A DNA stretch of 27,965 nucleotides from Campylobacterales bacterium. GTDB lineage: Bacteria; Campylobacterota; Campylobacteria; Campylobacterales; QNZT01. Each line of letters starts with the position of its first letter. Position 1 is the stretch's first letter. This document shows positions 7,630 to 15,900 of the stretch, piece by piece. The notes under the pieces are model-generated. The model had not been told where the DNA came from. It saw only the letters and a program-made list of their open reading frames with translations, and ran no database searches. Position numbers and translations under genes: made by a program. The stretch spans positions 1 through 27,965 of the forward strand of contig JALWKJ010000012.1 of the NCBI GenBank assembly GCA_027081495.1, written 5' to 3'.

Positions 7630-8790
7630 ATGTTAAACGATTTTTTATTTACGAGTGAATCGGTGACCGAAGGTCATCCCGATAAAATGGCGGATCAGAT
7701 AAGCGACGCTATACTTGATTATATTATCCAAAGAGATCCAAATGCCAGGGTTGCTTGCGAGACGCTTTTATCTAACGGTTTTTGTATAATAGCCGGAGAG
7801 TTGAAAACCGTTACTTACGCGCCTATGCAGGATATTGCCAGAGAAGTCGTAAGAGAGATAGGCTATACGGATGCGCAGTACGGTTTTGATTACAGAAGCG
7901 CGGGAGTTTTAAACGGAGTCGGCGAGCAGAGCGTAGATATCAACCAGGGAGTCGATCAGGCAAGCGGCGAGATAGGCGCCGGCGATCAGGGGTTGATGTT
8001 TGGATACGCATGCAGGGAAACCGATGTTTTAATGCCGCTTCCGATTCATTTGGCGCATAGATTGACTTATTCTTTAGCGCAGGCGAGAAAAAGCGGAACA
8101 TTGCCTTTTTTACGACCAGACGGAAAAGCTCAAGTGAGCATAAGATATGAAAACGGCAAACCGGTCGAAGTTGATACGATAGTCATATCGACACAGCACT
8201 CTCCCGAGACCGATCAAAATACCTTGAAAGAAGCGGTTATAGAAGAGATCGTCAAAAAGAATCTGCCGAAAAATATAAAAGCGGATAATATAAAATATCA
8301 TATAAACCCTACAGGCAGATTCGTAATAGGAGGTCCTCAGGGGGATGCCGGACTTACGGGCAGAAAAATTATCGTCGATACATACGGCGGCAGTTGTCCT
8401 CACGGCGGTGGAGCTTTTAGCGGTAAAGATCCATCAAAAGTAGATAGAAGCGCGGCTTATATGGCAAGATATATAGCCAAAAATCTTGTAGCGGCGGGCG
8501 TATGCGACAAAGCTACGATACAGCTTGCGTATGCGATAGGAGTAGTCGAACCGGTTTCGATATATGTCGATACGCATTCTAGCGCAAAAGTCGATGAGAG
8601 CAGACTTGAGAGTTGCGTTAGAGAGTTTTTTCGTCTCACTCCAAAAGGGATCATAGAGAGTTTAAATCTACTTCGTCCTATATACAAGAAGAGCGCCGCA
8701 TACGGGCATTTCGGTCGAGAACTTGACGATTTTACTTGGGAAAAAACAGATAAAGTGTCACAAATCAGAGATTATTTTAAATTATCATAA
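7630..8790 (+). CDS. metK: S-adenosylmethionine synthetase
   Basis: A 386-residue MetK making S-adenosylmethionine from methionine and ATP, the methyl donor of the cell. Family signatures are VTEGHPDK (12-19, ATP and methionine loop), GAGDQGLMFGYA (116-127) and the P-loop-like GGGAFSGKDPSKVDRSA in the C-terminal half. The local variant GGSCPHGGGAF replaces the usual GGMARHGGGAF, still keeping the catalytic surroundings. The length is normal. The start ATG at 7630 follows AGGAAG; an ATG four bases earlier is in another frame and closes quickly. It precedes a ferredoxin gene and the ndk cluster; metK next to ndk is also the Helicobacter pylori order. Confidence 0.97.
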   Translation: MLNDFLFTSESVTEGHPDKMADQISDAILDYIIQRDPNARVACETLLSNGFCIIAGELKTVTYAPMQDIAREVVREIGYTDAQYGFDYRSAGVLNGVGEQSVDINQGVDQASGEIGAGDQGLMFGYACRETDVLMPLPIHLAHRLTYSLAQARKSGTLPFLRPDGKAQVSIRYENGKPVEVDTIVISTQHSPETDQNTLKEAVIEEIVKKNLPKNIKADNIKYHINPTGRFVIGGPQGDAGLTGRKIIVDTYGGSCPHGGGAFSGKDPSKVDRSAAYMARYIAKNLVAAGVCDKATIQLAYAIGVVEPVSIYVDTHSSAKVDESRLESCVREFFRLTPKGIIESLNLLRPIYKKSAAYGHFGRELDDFTWEKTDKVSQIRDYFKLS

Positions 8791-8828
8791 ATGAAACTAA
8801 TAGTTTTAGAAATTTTTTATATAGCATA

Positions 8829-8837
8829 TGTTATAGT
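8829..8837 (+). promoter_or_regulatory. extended -10 promoter of the ferredoxin gene
   Basis: TGTTATAGT lies in the 85-base gap after metK, about 40 bases before the ferredoxin ATG, and suggests that the ferredoxin has its own start of transcription. No -35 is apparent. Confidence 0.45.
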
Positions 8838-8875
8838 TTAAGTCATCTTAAATATTTAGAAGAGAAGGAGAAAAT

Positions 8876-9148
8876 ATGGCAGTAGTAATTACGGATATAT
8901 GTATAAATTGCGGAGCTTGTATCGATGAGTGCCCTGTAGAAGCTATCGTTGACGATGAGGATAATCCAACGGGAGAAGAGATTTACTATGTATATCCGGA
9001 TAAATGCGTCGAGTGCGTAGGCTACCATGATACACCTGCATGCGCCGAAGCTTGTCCAACTGAGGGTTGTATAGTTTGGGGTCCGGCCGAAGGTGAAAAA
9101 CTTTCTGAAAATAGAGGCGCTGAAGGCGAACCGGTTATCGAAGAATAA
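8876..9148 (+). CDS. 2[4Fe-4S] ferredoxin, Allochromatium type
   Basis: A 90-residue ferredoxin with two four-iron cluster sites. The first is the compact set C9, C12, C15 and C19-P. The second is C44, C47, C56 and C60-P, where eight residues separate the second and third cysteines, the mark of the Allochromatium-like ferredoxins with low-potential clusters; C65 is an extra cysteine. The acidic C-terminal tail (66-90) fits the family. Such proteins carry electrons for pyruvate and 2-oxoglutarate synthases, the carbon-fixing enzymes of the reverse TCA cycle in many Campylobacterota. GAAGGAG gives a strong ribosome site. Campylobacter has its fdxA beside ahpC and ndk, the same neighbourhood as here. 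Confidence 0.93.
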   Translation: MAVVITDICINCGACIDECPVEAIVDDEDNPTGEEIYYVYPDKCVECVGYHDTPACAEACPTEGCIVWGPAEGEKLSENRGAEGEPVIEE

Positions 9149-9179
9149 TTATAATTTTTGTGCATCGGCATCTGTCGCA

Positions 9180-9218
9180 AAGGGGTAAAGGCTCGGGCTT
9201 TCGCCCCTTAAAATCTTC
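9180..9218 (+). terminator. probable terminator after the ferredoxin gene
   Basis: AAGGGG (9180-9185) pairs with CCCCTT (9204-9209), and an inner AAAG/CTTT extends the stem past a small internal loop. The T-rich stretch after it is interrupted (AAAATCTTCATTTTTT), so efficiency is uncertain. Confidence 0.55.
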
Positions 9219-9254
9219 ATTTTTTCTACTTTAAACTTTATTATAGATTTCATT

Positions 9255-9263
9255 TGATATACT
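9255..9263 (+). promoter_or_regulatory. extended -10 promoter of the ndk operon
   Basis: TGATATACT is an extended -10 box after the ferredoxin terminator; transcription would start near 9270, about 50 bases before the ndk ATG. It is the likely main promoter for ndk through fabH. Confidence 0.5.
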
Positions 9264-9320
9264 CTCATCCTTTATTTTAACAGACAAAAAATAATAGTCA
9301 AAAAGCTTGGAGCAGATGAA

Positions 9321-9734
9321 ATGGAACAGACACTATCGATCATAAAACCGGATGCGGTTAAAAAAGGTGTTATCGGAAAGATAATAGACAGATTTGAGAG
9401 TAACGGATTAAGAGTAGCGGCAATGAAAAAGATAGAGCTTAGCGAAGAAGCGGCGGGCGGTTTTTATGCGGAACATAAAGAGAGACCGTTTTTTGGAGAT
9501 CTTGTAAGCTTTATGACAAGCGGACCCGTTGTGGTAATGGTGCTTGAAGGCGACGACGCTATAGCTAAAAATAGAGATCTTATGGGCGCTACGAATCCAA
9601 AAGAGGCGGCCGAGGGAACGATTCGCGCGGATTTTGCCGAAAGTATAGATGCAAATGCGGTTCACGGAAGCGATTCCAAGAAGAGCGCGCAGCGGGAAAT
9701 AAAGTATTTCTTTAGCGATATTGAGATATTATAA
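9321..9734 (+). CDS. ndk: nucleoside diphosphate kinase
   Basis: A 137-residue kinase that balances NTP and dNTP pools by passing phosphate from ATP to nucleoside diphosphates through a phospho-histidine. The catalytic H115 sits in NAVHGSDS, and TLSIIKPDAV at the start and the KNRDLMGATNP segment (83-93) for nucleotide binding are intact. The length is normal for the bacterial enzyme. GGAG at 9309-9312 is the ribosome site for ATG 9321; a nearer ATG at 9316 is out of frame. It heads a run of five genes with very short gaps (yceD-like, rpmF, plsX, fabH), as in Helicobacter. Confidence 0.98.
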   Translation: MEQTLSIIKPDAVKKGVIGKIIDRFESNGLRVAAMKKIELSEEAAGGFYAEHKERPFFGDLVSFMTSGPVVVMVLEGDDAIAKNRDLMGATNPKEAAEGTIRADFAESIDANAVHGSDSKKSAQREIKYFFSDIEIL

Positions 9735-9751
9735 GAAATTATAAAAAATAA

Positions 9752-10108
9752 ATGAAAATAGAGTTTCGCAAAATTTCCGCCCACAAATCTCCTTTTGAGT
9801 TGGAAAACGATCTTTTTTCGTCAAAAGGAAGTTTTAGGAAACTCTCCGCCGATCTTGTGGAGATAGATTTTGCCTTGAACGCGCAACTGTTACTCGTGTG
9901 CGACAGATGCGGCCAAGAGCATGTTTTGGCTATCGACGAGAAGATGAATCTTAAAGTAAGCGACGGTTCTTTTGAAGGCGAAGATCTGGATGTAATCGAG
10001 AATTACGATCATATCGTTGATTTTGATTCAATTATTTCGGGTGAAATAGAAGCGATAAAAAGTGATTATCACTATTGCGAAAAATGTAATAAAATTTCAG
10101 GAGAATAA
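9752..10108 (+). CDS. YceD/DUF177 family protein
   Basis: A 118-residue member of the family nearly always found just before rpmF; homologues have been linked to 23S rRNA accumulation or large-subunit assembly, but the role is not settled. Two cysteine pairs, C50-x2-C53 (CDRC) and C109-x2-C112 (CEKC), look like a zinc ribbon; the FDSIISGEIEA segment just before the second pair matches the family's acidic core. It starts 17 bases after ndk, and its last codons contain the AGGAG ribosome site of rpmF, so the two are translationally linked. The sequence is shorter than in enterobacteria. Confidence 0.8.
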   Translation: MKIEFRKISAHKSPFELENDLFSSKGSFRKLSADLVEIDFALNAQLLLVCDRCGQEHVLAIDEKMNLKVSDGSFEGEDLDVIENYDHIVDFDSIISGEIEAIKSDYHYCEKCNKISGE

Positions 10109-10110
10109 TT

Positions 10111-10263
10111 ATGGCAGTACCAAAGAGACGCGTAAGTAAAACTAGAGCGGCAAAAAGAAGAACACATTATAAACTAACGCTACCAAGACCGGTAAAAGAT
10201 TCCGACGGAACATGGAGAATGCCGCATAGAATAAACAAAACCACAGGTGAATACAAAGCATAG
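10111..10263 (+). CDS. rpmF: 50S ribosomal protein L32
   Basis: A 50-residue protein starting MAVPKRRVSKTRAAKRRTH, the unmistakable L32 signature, and ending INKTTGEYKA. It sits in the large ribosomal subunit. No cysteines are present, so it is the zinc-independent form. The AGGAG site (10099-10103) lies inside the end of the yceD-like gene, and plsX begins 8 bases after the stop. The rpmF-plsX-fabH order links ribosome production to lipid synthesis and is widespread in bacteria. Confidence 0.98.
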   Translation: MAVPKRRVSKTRAAKRRTHYKLTLPRPVKDSDGTWRMPHRINKTTGEYKA

Positions 10264-10271
10264 AACAAATA

Positions 10272-11270
10272 ATGCATACAATAGCTATTGACGCGATGGG
10301 TGGAGATCACGGACCTTTACCTATCGTAACGGGAACTATACTGGCGCTTAAAAAAAGCAAGAAAAAATTCAATGCCGTTTTGGTAGGCAAAAGCAGTGAG
10401 TTTTCATATAAGATTCCAAGAAAATTTGCAAAATATATAGACATAGTCGAGTGTGAAGATGTATTTGCCATGGACGAGAGCGCTACGGATGTGCTAAAGC
10501 GAAAAGATTCGTCTATATATAAAGCGGTTGATTTAGTGAAAAATTCTCAGGCGGATGCTTTGGTTTCCGCCGGTCACAGCGGCGCTACGATGAGTCTCGC
10601 AACCTTGCGTATAGGTCGAATAAAGGGCGTTTCGCGACCGGCAATCGCCACTTTGATGCCTACGCAAACTGGAGGCAAGAGTTTGGTTCTTGATGTAGGC
10701 GCGAATACGGACTGCAAACCGGAAAATCTTTTTCAGTTTGCGATTTTGGGCGAAGCTTACGCAAAAGATGTTTTAGGGGTCAAGTCCCCAAGAGTCGGAC
10801 TTCTTTCAAACGGAGAAGAGGAATCGAAAGGAAACGAATTAACAAAAGCTTCGTTTAAACTCATGAAAAATCTTGATTCATTCGTCGGAAACTTGGAAGG
10901 AAACGATATATTCAACGATAGCGTAGATGTTATCGTATGCGACGGCTTTGTCGGAAATATATTGCTAAAAACCAGTGAAGGAGTGGCGAGTTCGATTTCA
11001 AAATTGATCAAAATGAATATCAAGCGCTCGCCTAGCGCGCTTACGGGCGCACTTTTGATGCGAAGGGTTTTTAAACTTCTCAAAAAGCAAACCGATTATG
11101 CTGAATACGGCGGAGCGCCGCTTCTTGGCGTTAATAAAGCGACAATAATATGTCATGGTAAAAGCAATCACATAGCGATCAAAAATGCTATGTTTCAAGC
11201 TATGTCGTTTATCGAGTCCGATATAAACGAAGATATAGAAAAAAATATCGCATTAAACAGTATTGATTAA
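10272..11270 (+). CDS. plsX: phosphate acyltransferase PlsX
   Basis: A 332-residue PlsX, which makes acyl-phosphate from acyl-ACP and phosphate for the PlsY step of phospholipid synthesis. It is a soluble enzyme that works at the membrane surface. IAIDAMGGDHGP at the start is the family signature, followed by SAGHSGATMSLA, LDVGANTDCKPENL and SNGEEESKGNEL. The length is normal. Only a weak ribosome site precedes the ATG, 8 bases after rpmF, so it probably relies on coupling to rpmF translation. fabH follows after 9 bases. Together the two feed fatty acids into membrane lipid. Confidence 0.96.
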   Translation: MHTIAIDAMGGDHGPLPIVTGTILALKKSKKKFNAVLVGKSSEFSYKIPRKFAKYIDIVECEDVFAMDESATDVLKRKDSSIYKAVDLVKNSQADALVSAGHSGATMSLATLRIGRIKGVSRPAIATLMPTQTGGKSLVLDVGANTDCKPENLFQFAILGEAYAKDVLGVKSPRVGLLSNGEEESKGNELTKASFKLMKNLDSFVGNLEGNDIFNDSVDVIVCDGFVGNILLKTSEGVASSISKLIKMNIKRSPSALTGALLMRRVFKLLKKQTDYAEYGGAPLLGVNKATIICHGKSNHIAIKNAMFQAMSFIESDINEDIEKNIALNSID

Positions 11271-11279
11271 AAAGGATTC

Positions 11280-12275
11280 TTGTTGTTTGCTTCACTTAAA
11301 TCGATAGGCGCTTATGTTCCCTCTAAAACCTTGACGAATAAAGAGCTGGAAAAAATAGTCGATACGAGCGACGAATGGATAAGGCAAAGAACAGGAATAC
11401 AAAACCGCCATATAGCCGAAAAAGATGAAACTACAAGCGACATGGCCTACAAGGCGGCAGAGGTAGCGATACAAAGAAGCGGTATAAAAAAAGAGCAAAT
11501 AGACGCTATTATATGCGCCACGATAACGCCGGATTTTTTCTGTATGCCCTCGACCGCTTGCGTAGTTGCGGATAAATTGGGCATAAAAAATTCTACGGCA
11601 TTTGATATATCCGCGGCTTGCAGCGGTTTTGTATATGCTCTTAGTATCGCAAAGGCTTTTATCGAATCGGGGATGAAAAAAAATGTTCTTATTATAGGAG
11701 CGGAAAAGTTAAGCGCTATAGTGGATTATACCGATAGAACTACCTGTGTGCTTTTTGGAGACGGCGCGGGAGCGGCGGTAATAAGCGCAGATGATGATAA
11801 AAAAAGATCGATTCTCGATGTTCATACATCTTCAGACGGCGCGTATCAGGATTTTTTGATTACTCCCGGCGGCGGAGCCAAGCATCCATGCTCGACGGAT
11901 GTTATCGAGAAAAATATGCAGTTTTTAAAAATGAAAGGCAATGAAACTTTCAAATTAGCCGTAAATACGCTTACCAAAGATGTAAGAGAGATTTTGAAAA
12001 AAAACTCTTTGACAAGCGACGATATAGATTTTTTTATTCCTCATCAGGCAAATTTTCGTATCATAGACGCCGTAGGTAAAAAGTTAAAATTTCCTCATGA
12101 AAAAATAGTTTTAACGGTCGCAAAATACGGAAATACATCAGCGGCATCGATTCCGATGGCGATCAACGACTGGTATGAAAAGGGTAAGCTTAAAAACGGC
12201 GATTTGATGCTTCTTGATACTTTCGGGGGCGGGCTTACCTGGGGAAGCGCACTAGTAAATTTTAATCAGTCATAA
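11280..12275 (+). CDS. fabH: 3-oxoacyl-ACP synthase III
   Basis: A 331-residue beta-ketoacyl-ACP synthase III that starts fatty acid synthesis by joining acetyl-CoA to malonyl-ACP. The catalytic triad is C114 in ISAACSGF, H255 in FIPHQANFR and N285 in KYGNTSAAS; the C-terminal FGGGLTWGSAL is also typical. No ATG fits: the frame opens with tandem TTG codons at 11280 and 11283 after AAAGGA (11271-11276), and the second TTG has the better 6-base spacing. Helicobacter FabH has a similar ASLKSI opening, so the start region is right. The stop overlaps recO, coming from the other strand, by 6 bases. Confidence 0.96.
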   Translation: MLFASLKSIGAYVPSKTLTNKELEKIVDTSDEWIRQRTGIQNRHIAEKDETTSDMAYKAAEVAIQRSGIKKEQIDAIICATITPDFFCMPSTACVVADKLGIKNSTAFDISAACSGFVYALSIAKAFIESGMKKNVLIIGAEKLSAIVDYTDRTTCVLFGDGAGAAVISADDDKKRSILDVHTSSDGAYQDFLITPGGGAKHPCSTDVIEKNMQFLKMKGNETFKLAVNTLTKDVREILKKNSLTSDDIDFFIPHQANFRIIDAVGKKLKFPHEKIVLTVAKYGNTSAASIPMAINDWYEKGKLKNGDLMLLDTFGGGLTWGSALVNFNQS

Positions 12276-12887
12276 GCCTTCTTGAATAATTTTCCACAAG
12301 ACCTCTATCTCGATATCCGATAAAAACAGAGTGCTTTTTCGGTTGAAGAGTTTTTCGAGTTTATCGTATTTTATGACCGAACCGTAAAGGCATCTTTTAT
12401 GAGCGCAGAGATATCCTCTTGTGAGAACAACTTCCTCTTTTATCTCTTCTTCGCACAAAAAACAGATAAAATCGTCATGAAGTCGTCCTTCAAATTCAAG
12501 TATTTTAAGATATGACTCTATAGTGCATCTTATCGGGTTTTGTTTGGAAAATTTTTTGTTCATTTCATCAAGGATTTCGATATAAAAAGGATCTACTTCC
12601 TCGATCTCTTTTAAATGTTGATAAAAAAGCTTTATAAATTGTTGCCAAATATAAAATTTTCGACTATCCATCATCCATTTATTGCTAAGATGGAGTACAT
12701 TTCGAAGCATTCCGATCGAAGATTTCGCATTTGTCTGAATCTCGAAATCTATTTTAAAACCGAGATTTATGTTTGCATGCCTCGCGCCGTAAAATCTATA
12801 AAGAGTTTTTAATCTTTTTTCTGTTAATAGGGTGACGATTAGATCTTCATCTTTGACTTTTGCGATGTTGAGGATATAGCCTTGCAT
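12270..12887 (-). CDS. recO: DNA repair protein RecO
   Basis: A 205-residue RecO, shorter than the E. coli protein but like other Campylobacterota forms. It helps RecR load RecA on gapped DNA and anneals strands. The N-terminus MQGYILNIAKVKDEDLIV forms the OB fold; the C-terminal part has four cysteines (C142-x2-C145 and C161-x4-C166) suited to bind zinc. The start codon lies only 5 bases past a good extended -10 (TGCTAAAAT on the minus strand) and has no Shine-Dalgarno before it, so the message may be leaderless. It is divergent from gltB and overlaps the fabH end by 6 bases with no terminator between. Confidence 0.88.
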   Translation of the reverse strand: MQGYILNIAKVKDEDLIVTLLTEKRLKTLYRFYGARHANINLGFKIDFEIQTNAKSSIGMLRNVLHLSNKWMMDSRKFYIWQQFIKLFYQHLKEIEEVDPFYIEILDEMNKKFSKQNPIRCTIESYLKILEFEGRLHDDFICFLCEEEIKEEVVLTRGYLCAHKRCLYGSVIKYDKLEKLFNRKSTLFLSDIEIEVLWKIIQEGL

Positions 12888-12888
12888 A

Positions 12889-12942
12889 GCTTATTTTAGC
12901 ATAAATTAAACAAAACATTACCCTTGTTTGGATAAAATAAGC
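12889..12942. promoter_or_regulatory. divergent recO/gltB promoter region with nested inverted repeats
   Basis: GCTTATTTTA (12889-12898) and TAAAATAAGC (12933-12942) form a perfect 10-base inverted repeat, and each arm contains the -10 box TAAAAT of the gene pointing outward: recO on the minus strand (12893-12898) and gltB on the plus strand (12933-12938). Between them lies a second inverted repeat, AAACAA (12908-12913) and TTGTTT (12924-12929). The symmetry could serve a dimeric regulator that controls both genes. The gltB leader would be about 20 bases, recO's near zero. Confidence 0.5.
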
Positions 12943-12964
12943 AACTTTTTATTAAAGGTTGTTT

Positions 12965-15900
12965 ATGGAATTACTCAAAAGCTTTAAAGACAACTGCGGG
13001 TTTGGATTGCTTGCAAATATCAACAATGTTCCCTCTCATCAAAATGTTGAAGACGCGATTACCGCTCTTGAGCGCATGATGCATAGAGGAGCGATCGCGG
13101 CAGACGGTAAGAGCGGCGACGGAAGCGGGCTGCTATTTGGTATGCCAAAAGAGTTTATGAAAAAAGTCGCCAAAGAAAAAGGCGTTGATCTACCCAAACT
13201 TTTCGGCGTGGGTATGCTCTTTTTGCAGGATGATTCGCAAAAAGAGAAAATAGAAGAGATATGCGTCAAAAACGATCTTAAAGTTCTGCTTTTTAGAGAT
13301 GTTCCTATAGATACGAATGCGCTCGGACGGCAGGCGCTTGAGACATTGCCGAAAATCGTGCAGCTTTTTTTAGCTCCAAATTCCATCATAGCTACTAAAA
13401 GATTCAACGCGCTTTTATATTTGACCAGACGCGAAATAGAGCACGCTTTTAAAGATCAAAGCGAGTTTTATATTCCCTCTTTTTCAACAAGCGTCATTTC
13501 GTATAAAGGGCTTGTAATGCCCACTCATATAAAAGAGTTTTACAAAGATTTAAGCGATCGGGATTTTAAAGTCGGTTTCGCGCTTTTTCATCAAAGATTT
13601 TCTACAAATACTCTTCCTCAGTGGAGACTCGCTCAACCGTTTAGAACTATCGCCCATAACGGTGAAATAAACTCTATATCCGCGAACAGATTTAACTCCG
13701 TCGCAAAAAGCGAGTGGATAAAAAGTAGAGTTTTTTCCGACAAAGAGCTTGAAAAACTTTTTCCCATAACGGATACGAAAGGCAGCGATAGCAGCAGTCT
13801 TGACAATATGTTTGAGTTTTTAATAGCAAACGGTATGGATTTTTTCAAAGCGGCTCGCGCGTTGATCCCTTCGCCTTGGCAAAATGCTCCTCATATGGAT
13901 TCGCACTTAAGAGCTTTTTACGAATATATGAGCACATGTTTTGAAGCTTGGGACGGTCCTGCGGCGGTGAGTTTGACCGACGGCAGATATATCGGATGCG
14001 TACTCGATAGAAACGGTTTGAGACCGGCAAAATATGTAATTACAAATGACGATCGTATAATCATCACGAGCGAATACGGCGTTTTAAAGATAGACGAATC
14101 CTTGATAATAGAAAGAGGCAGACTTCAAAGCGGCGAGATGATCGGCGTTGATTTGAAATTCGGCAAGATACTAAAAAGTAAAGAGATAGATAACTATTTA
14201 AAATCCACAAATCCGTATGCCGATTGGTTAAATCAAAATATGACATATTTGCAGGAGTTTGTGGAACTTCCTTTTAATAAAACCGATTGTTACGAGATTT
14301 TCGATCTTGAAAAAAGGCAGAGATTTGCCAATATTACTCAAGAGATCATCGAAATGGTGATAGAACCGATGATGAAAGACGGTAAAGAAAATACCGGCGC
14401 TATGGGCGACGACACCCCTCTTGCCGCTTTTAGCGACAGGCAGAGAAATTTCAGTGATTTTTTCAAACAAAAATTTGCCCAAGTTACGAATCCGCCGATA
14501 GATCCGATTAGAGAAAAAGTCGTCATGAGTTTAAATACGGGCTTTGGAGAAGTAAGAAATATACTAGATGAAGACCCCGATCACGCGATTCGGCTTAAAG
14601 CTATTTCGCCCATTTTGATGGAAGAAAAATATAATGTCCTTTTATCTTTTGGAGACCAAAAGCATCCGCGATTTAAAAAGGATTACAAAAATAGGGTTTT
14701 TTCGACGCTCTTTGAAGAAGATTTAAAAGGTTCGCTCCAAAAACTTGTAGATAAAATCGTAAAAAGCGTGAAAGAGGACGGCGTTAGGATTATTATTCTC
14801 GACGATAGAGGAGAGGGTGAAAATTTTAAATATATACCGATGCTCATGGTTGTAGGAAGATTAAATAAAGTCTTTTTACAAGAAAAGGTTAGACATTTGA
14901 CATCGACCATAGCGATCACTTCCGAAGCGATCGATTCACACTCATGCGCCACGCTTATCGCATACGGCGCAAACGCGATTTATCCGTATCTTCTTTTTTC
15001 TTCCGTGATGGATTTATGTAAAAAAAGAAAAATCGAGGGGTATGAACAGAAAAATCTTTTCAAAAATGTTCATCATGCGTTGGGCGCCGGACTTTTGAAA
15101 ATCATGTCTAAAATGGGAATATCTACGATCGCTTCATATAGAAACTCTTCTTTGTTCGATGTTATAGGACTTAGTAAAGAGATAGTCGAAGACTGTTTTT
15201 GCGATTCATGGGGGTATATTCCCGGTCTTGGATATGAAGATATAGAAAAGAGGATCGACAGAGACTATAAAAACGCTAAACAGATCGAAGAGAGAAGAAA
15301 AATGTTTCCTCTTGAGGTAGGCGGTTTTCATAAATTTATCTTTTCTAACGAGTATCATGATTATTCGCCTATGGTGGTCAATAAATTGCATAAAGCTTGT
15401 ATATCGGGCAAAGAAGAGGATTTTAACGAATATACTAAAACGGTAAATGAACGCGGACTTAAAATGATTAGAGACTTTTTCGTTTTTAAATCCGATAAAA
15501 AAGCCGTTAGTATAGATAAAGTCGAACCGAAAGAGGAGATATTTAAGCGATTTTGCACGGCCGCTATGAGTCTTGGTTCCATCTCTCCGGAAGCTCATGA
15601 AGCGATAGCGGAGGCAATGAATAAAATAGGAGCGCAATCAAATTCCGGCGAGGGAGGAGAAGCGGCTTCAAGACTTAAAACCTCAAAAAGATCTAAAATC
15701 AAACAGATAGCTTCGGGGCGATTCGGCGTAACGCCCGAATACTTAAGAAGCGCGGAAGAGATACAAATAAAAGTCGCTCAAGGCGCTAAACCCGGGGAGG
15801 GAGGACAGCTTCCCGGACATAAAGTCACTCCTCTTATAGCTTCTTTGAGATATACGACGCCGGGAGTTACGCTGATTTCTCCTCCTCCTCATCACGATAT

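Noticed and set aside
8790..8820. AAACT/AGTTT inverted repeat and T-run as a metK terminator
   Set aside because: A 5-base-pair AT-rich stem with a 3-base loop is too weak to support.
15206..15637. A 143-codon minus-strand open frame inside gltB
   Set aside because: It is a shadow of a conserved large gene, with no ribosome site or recognisable domain.
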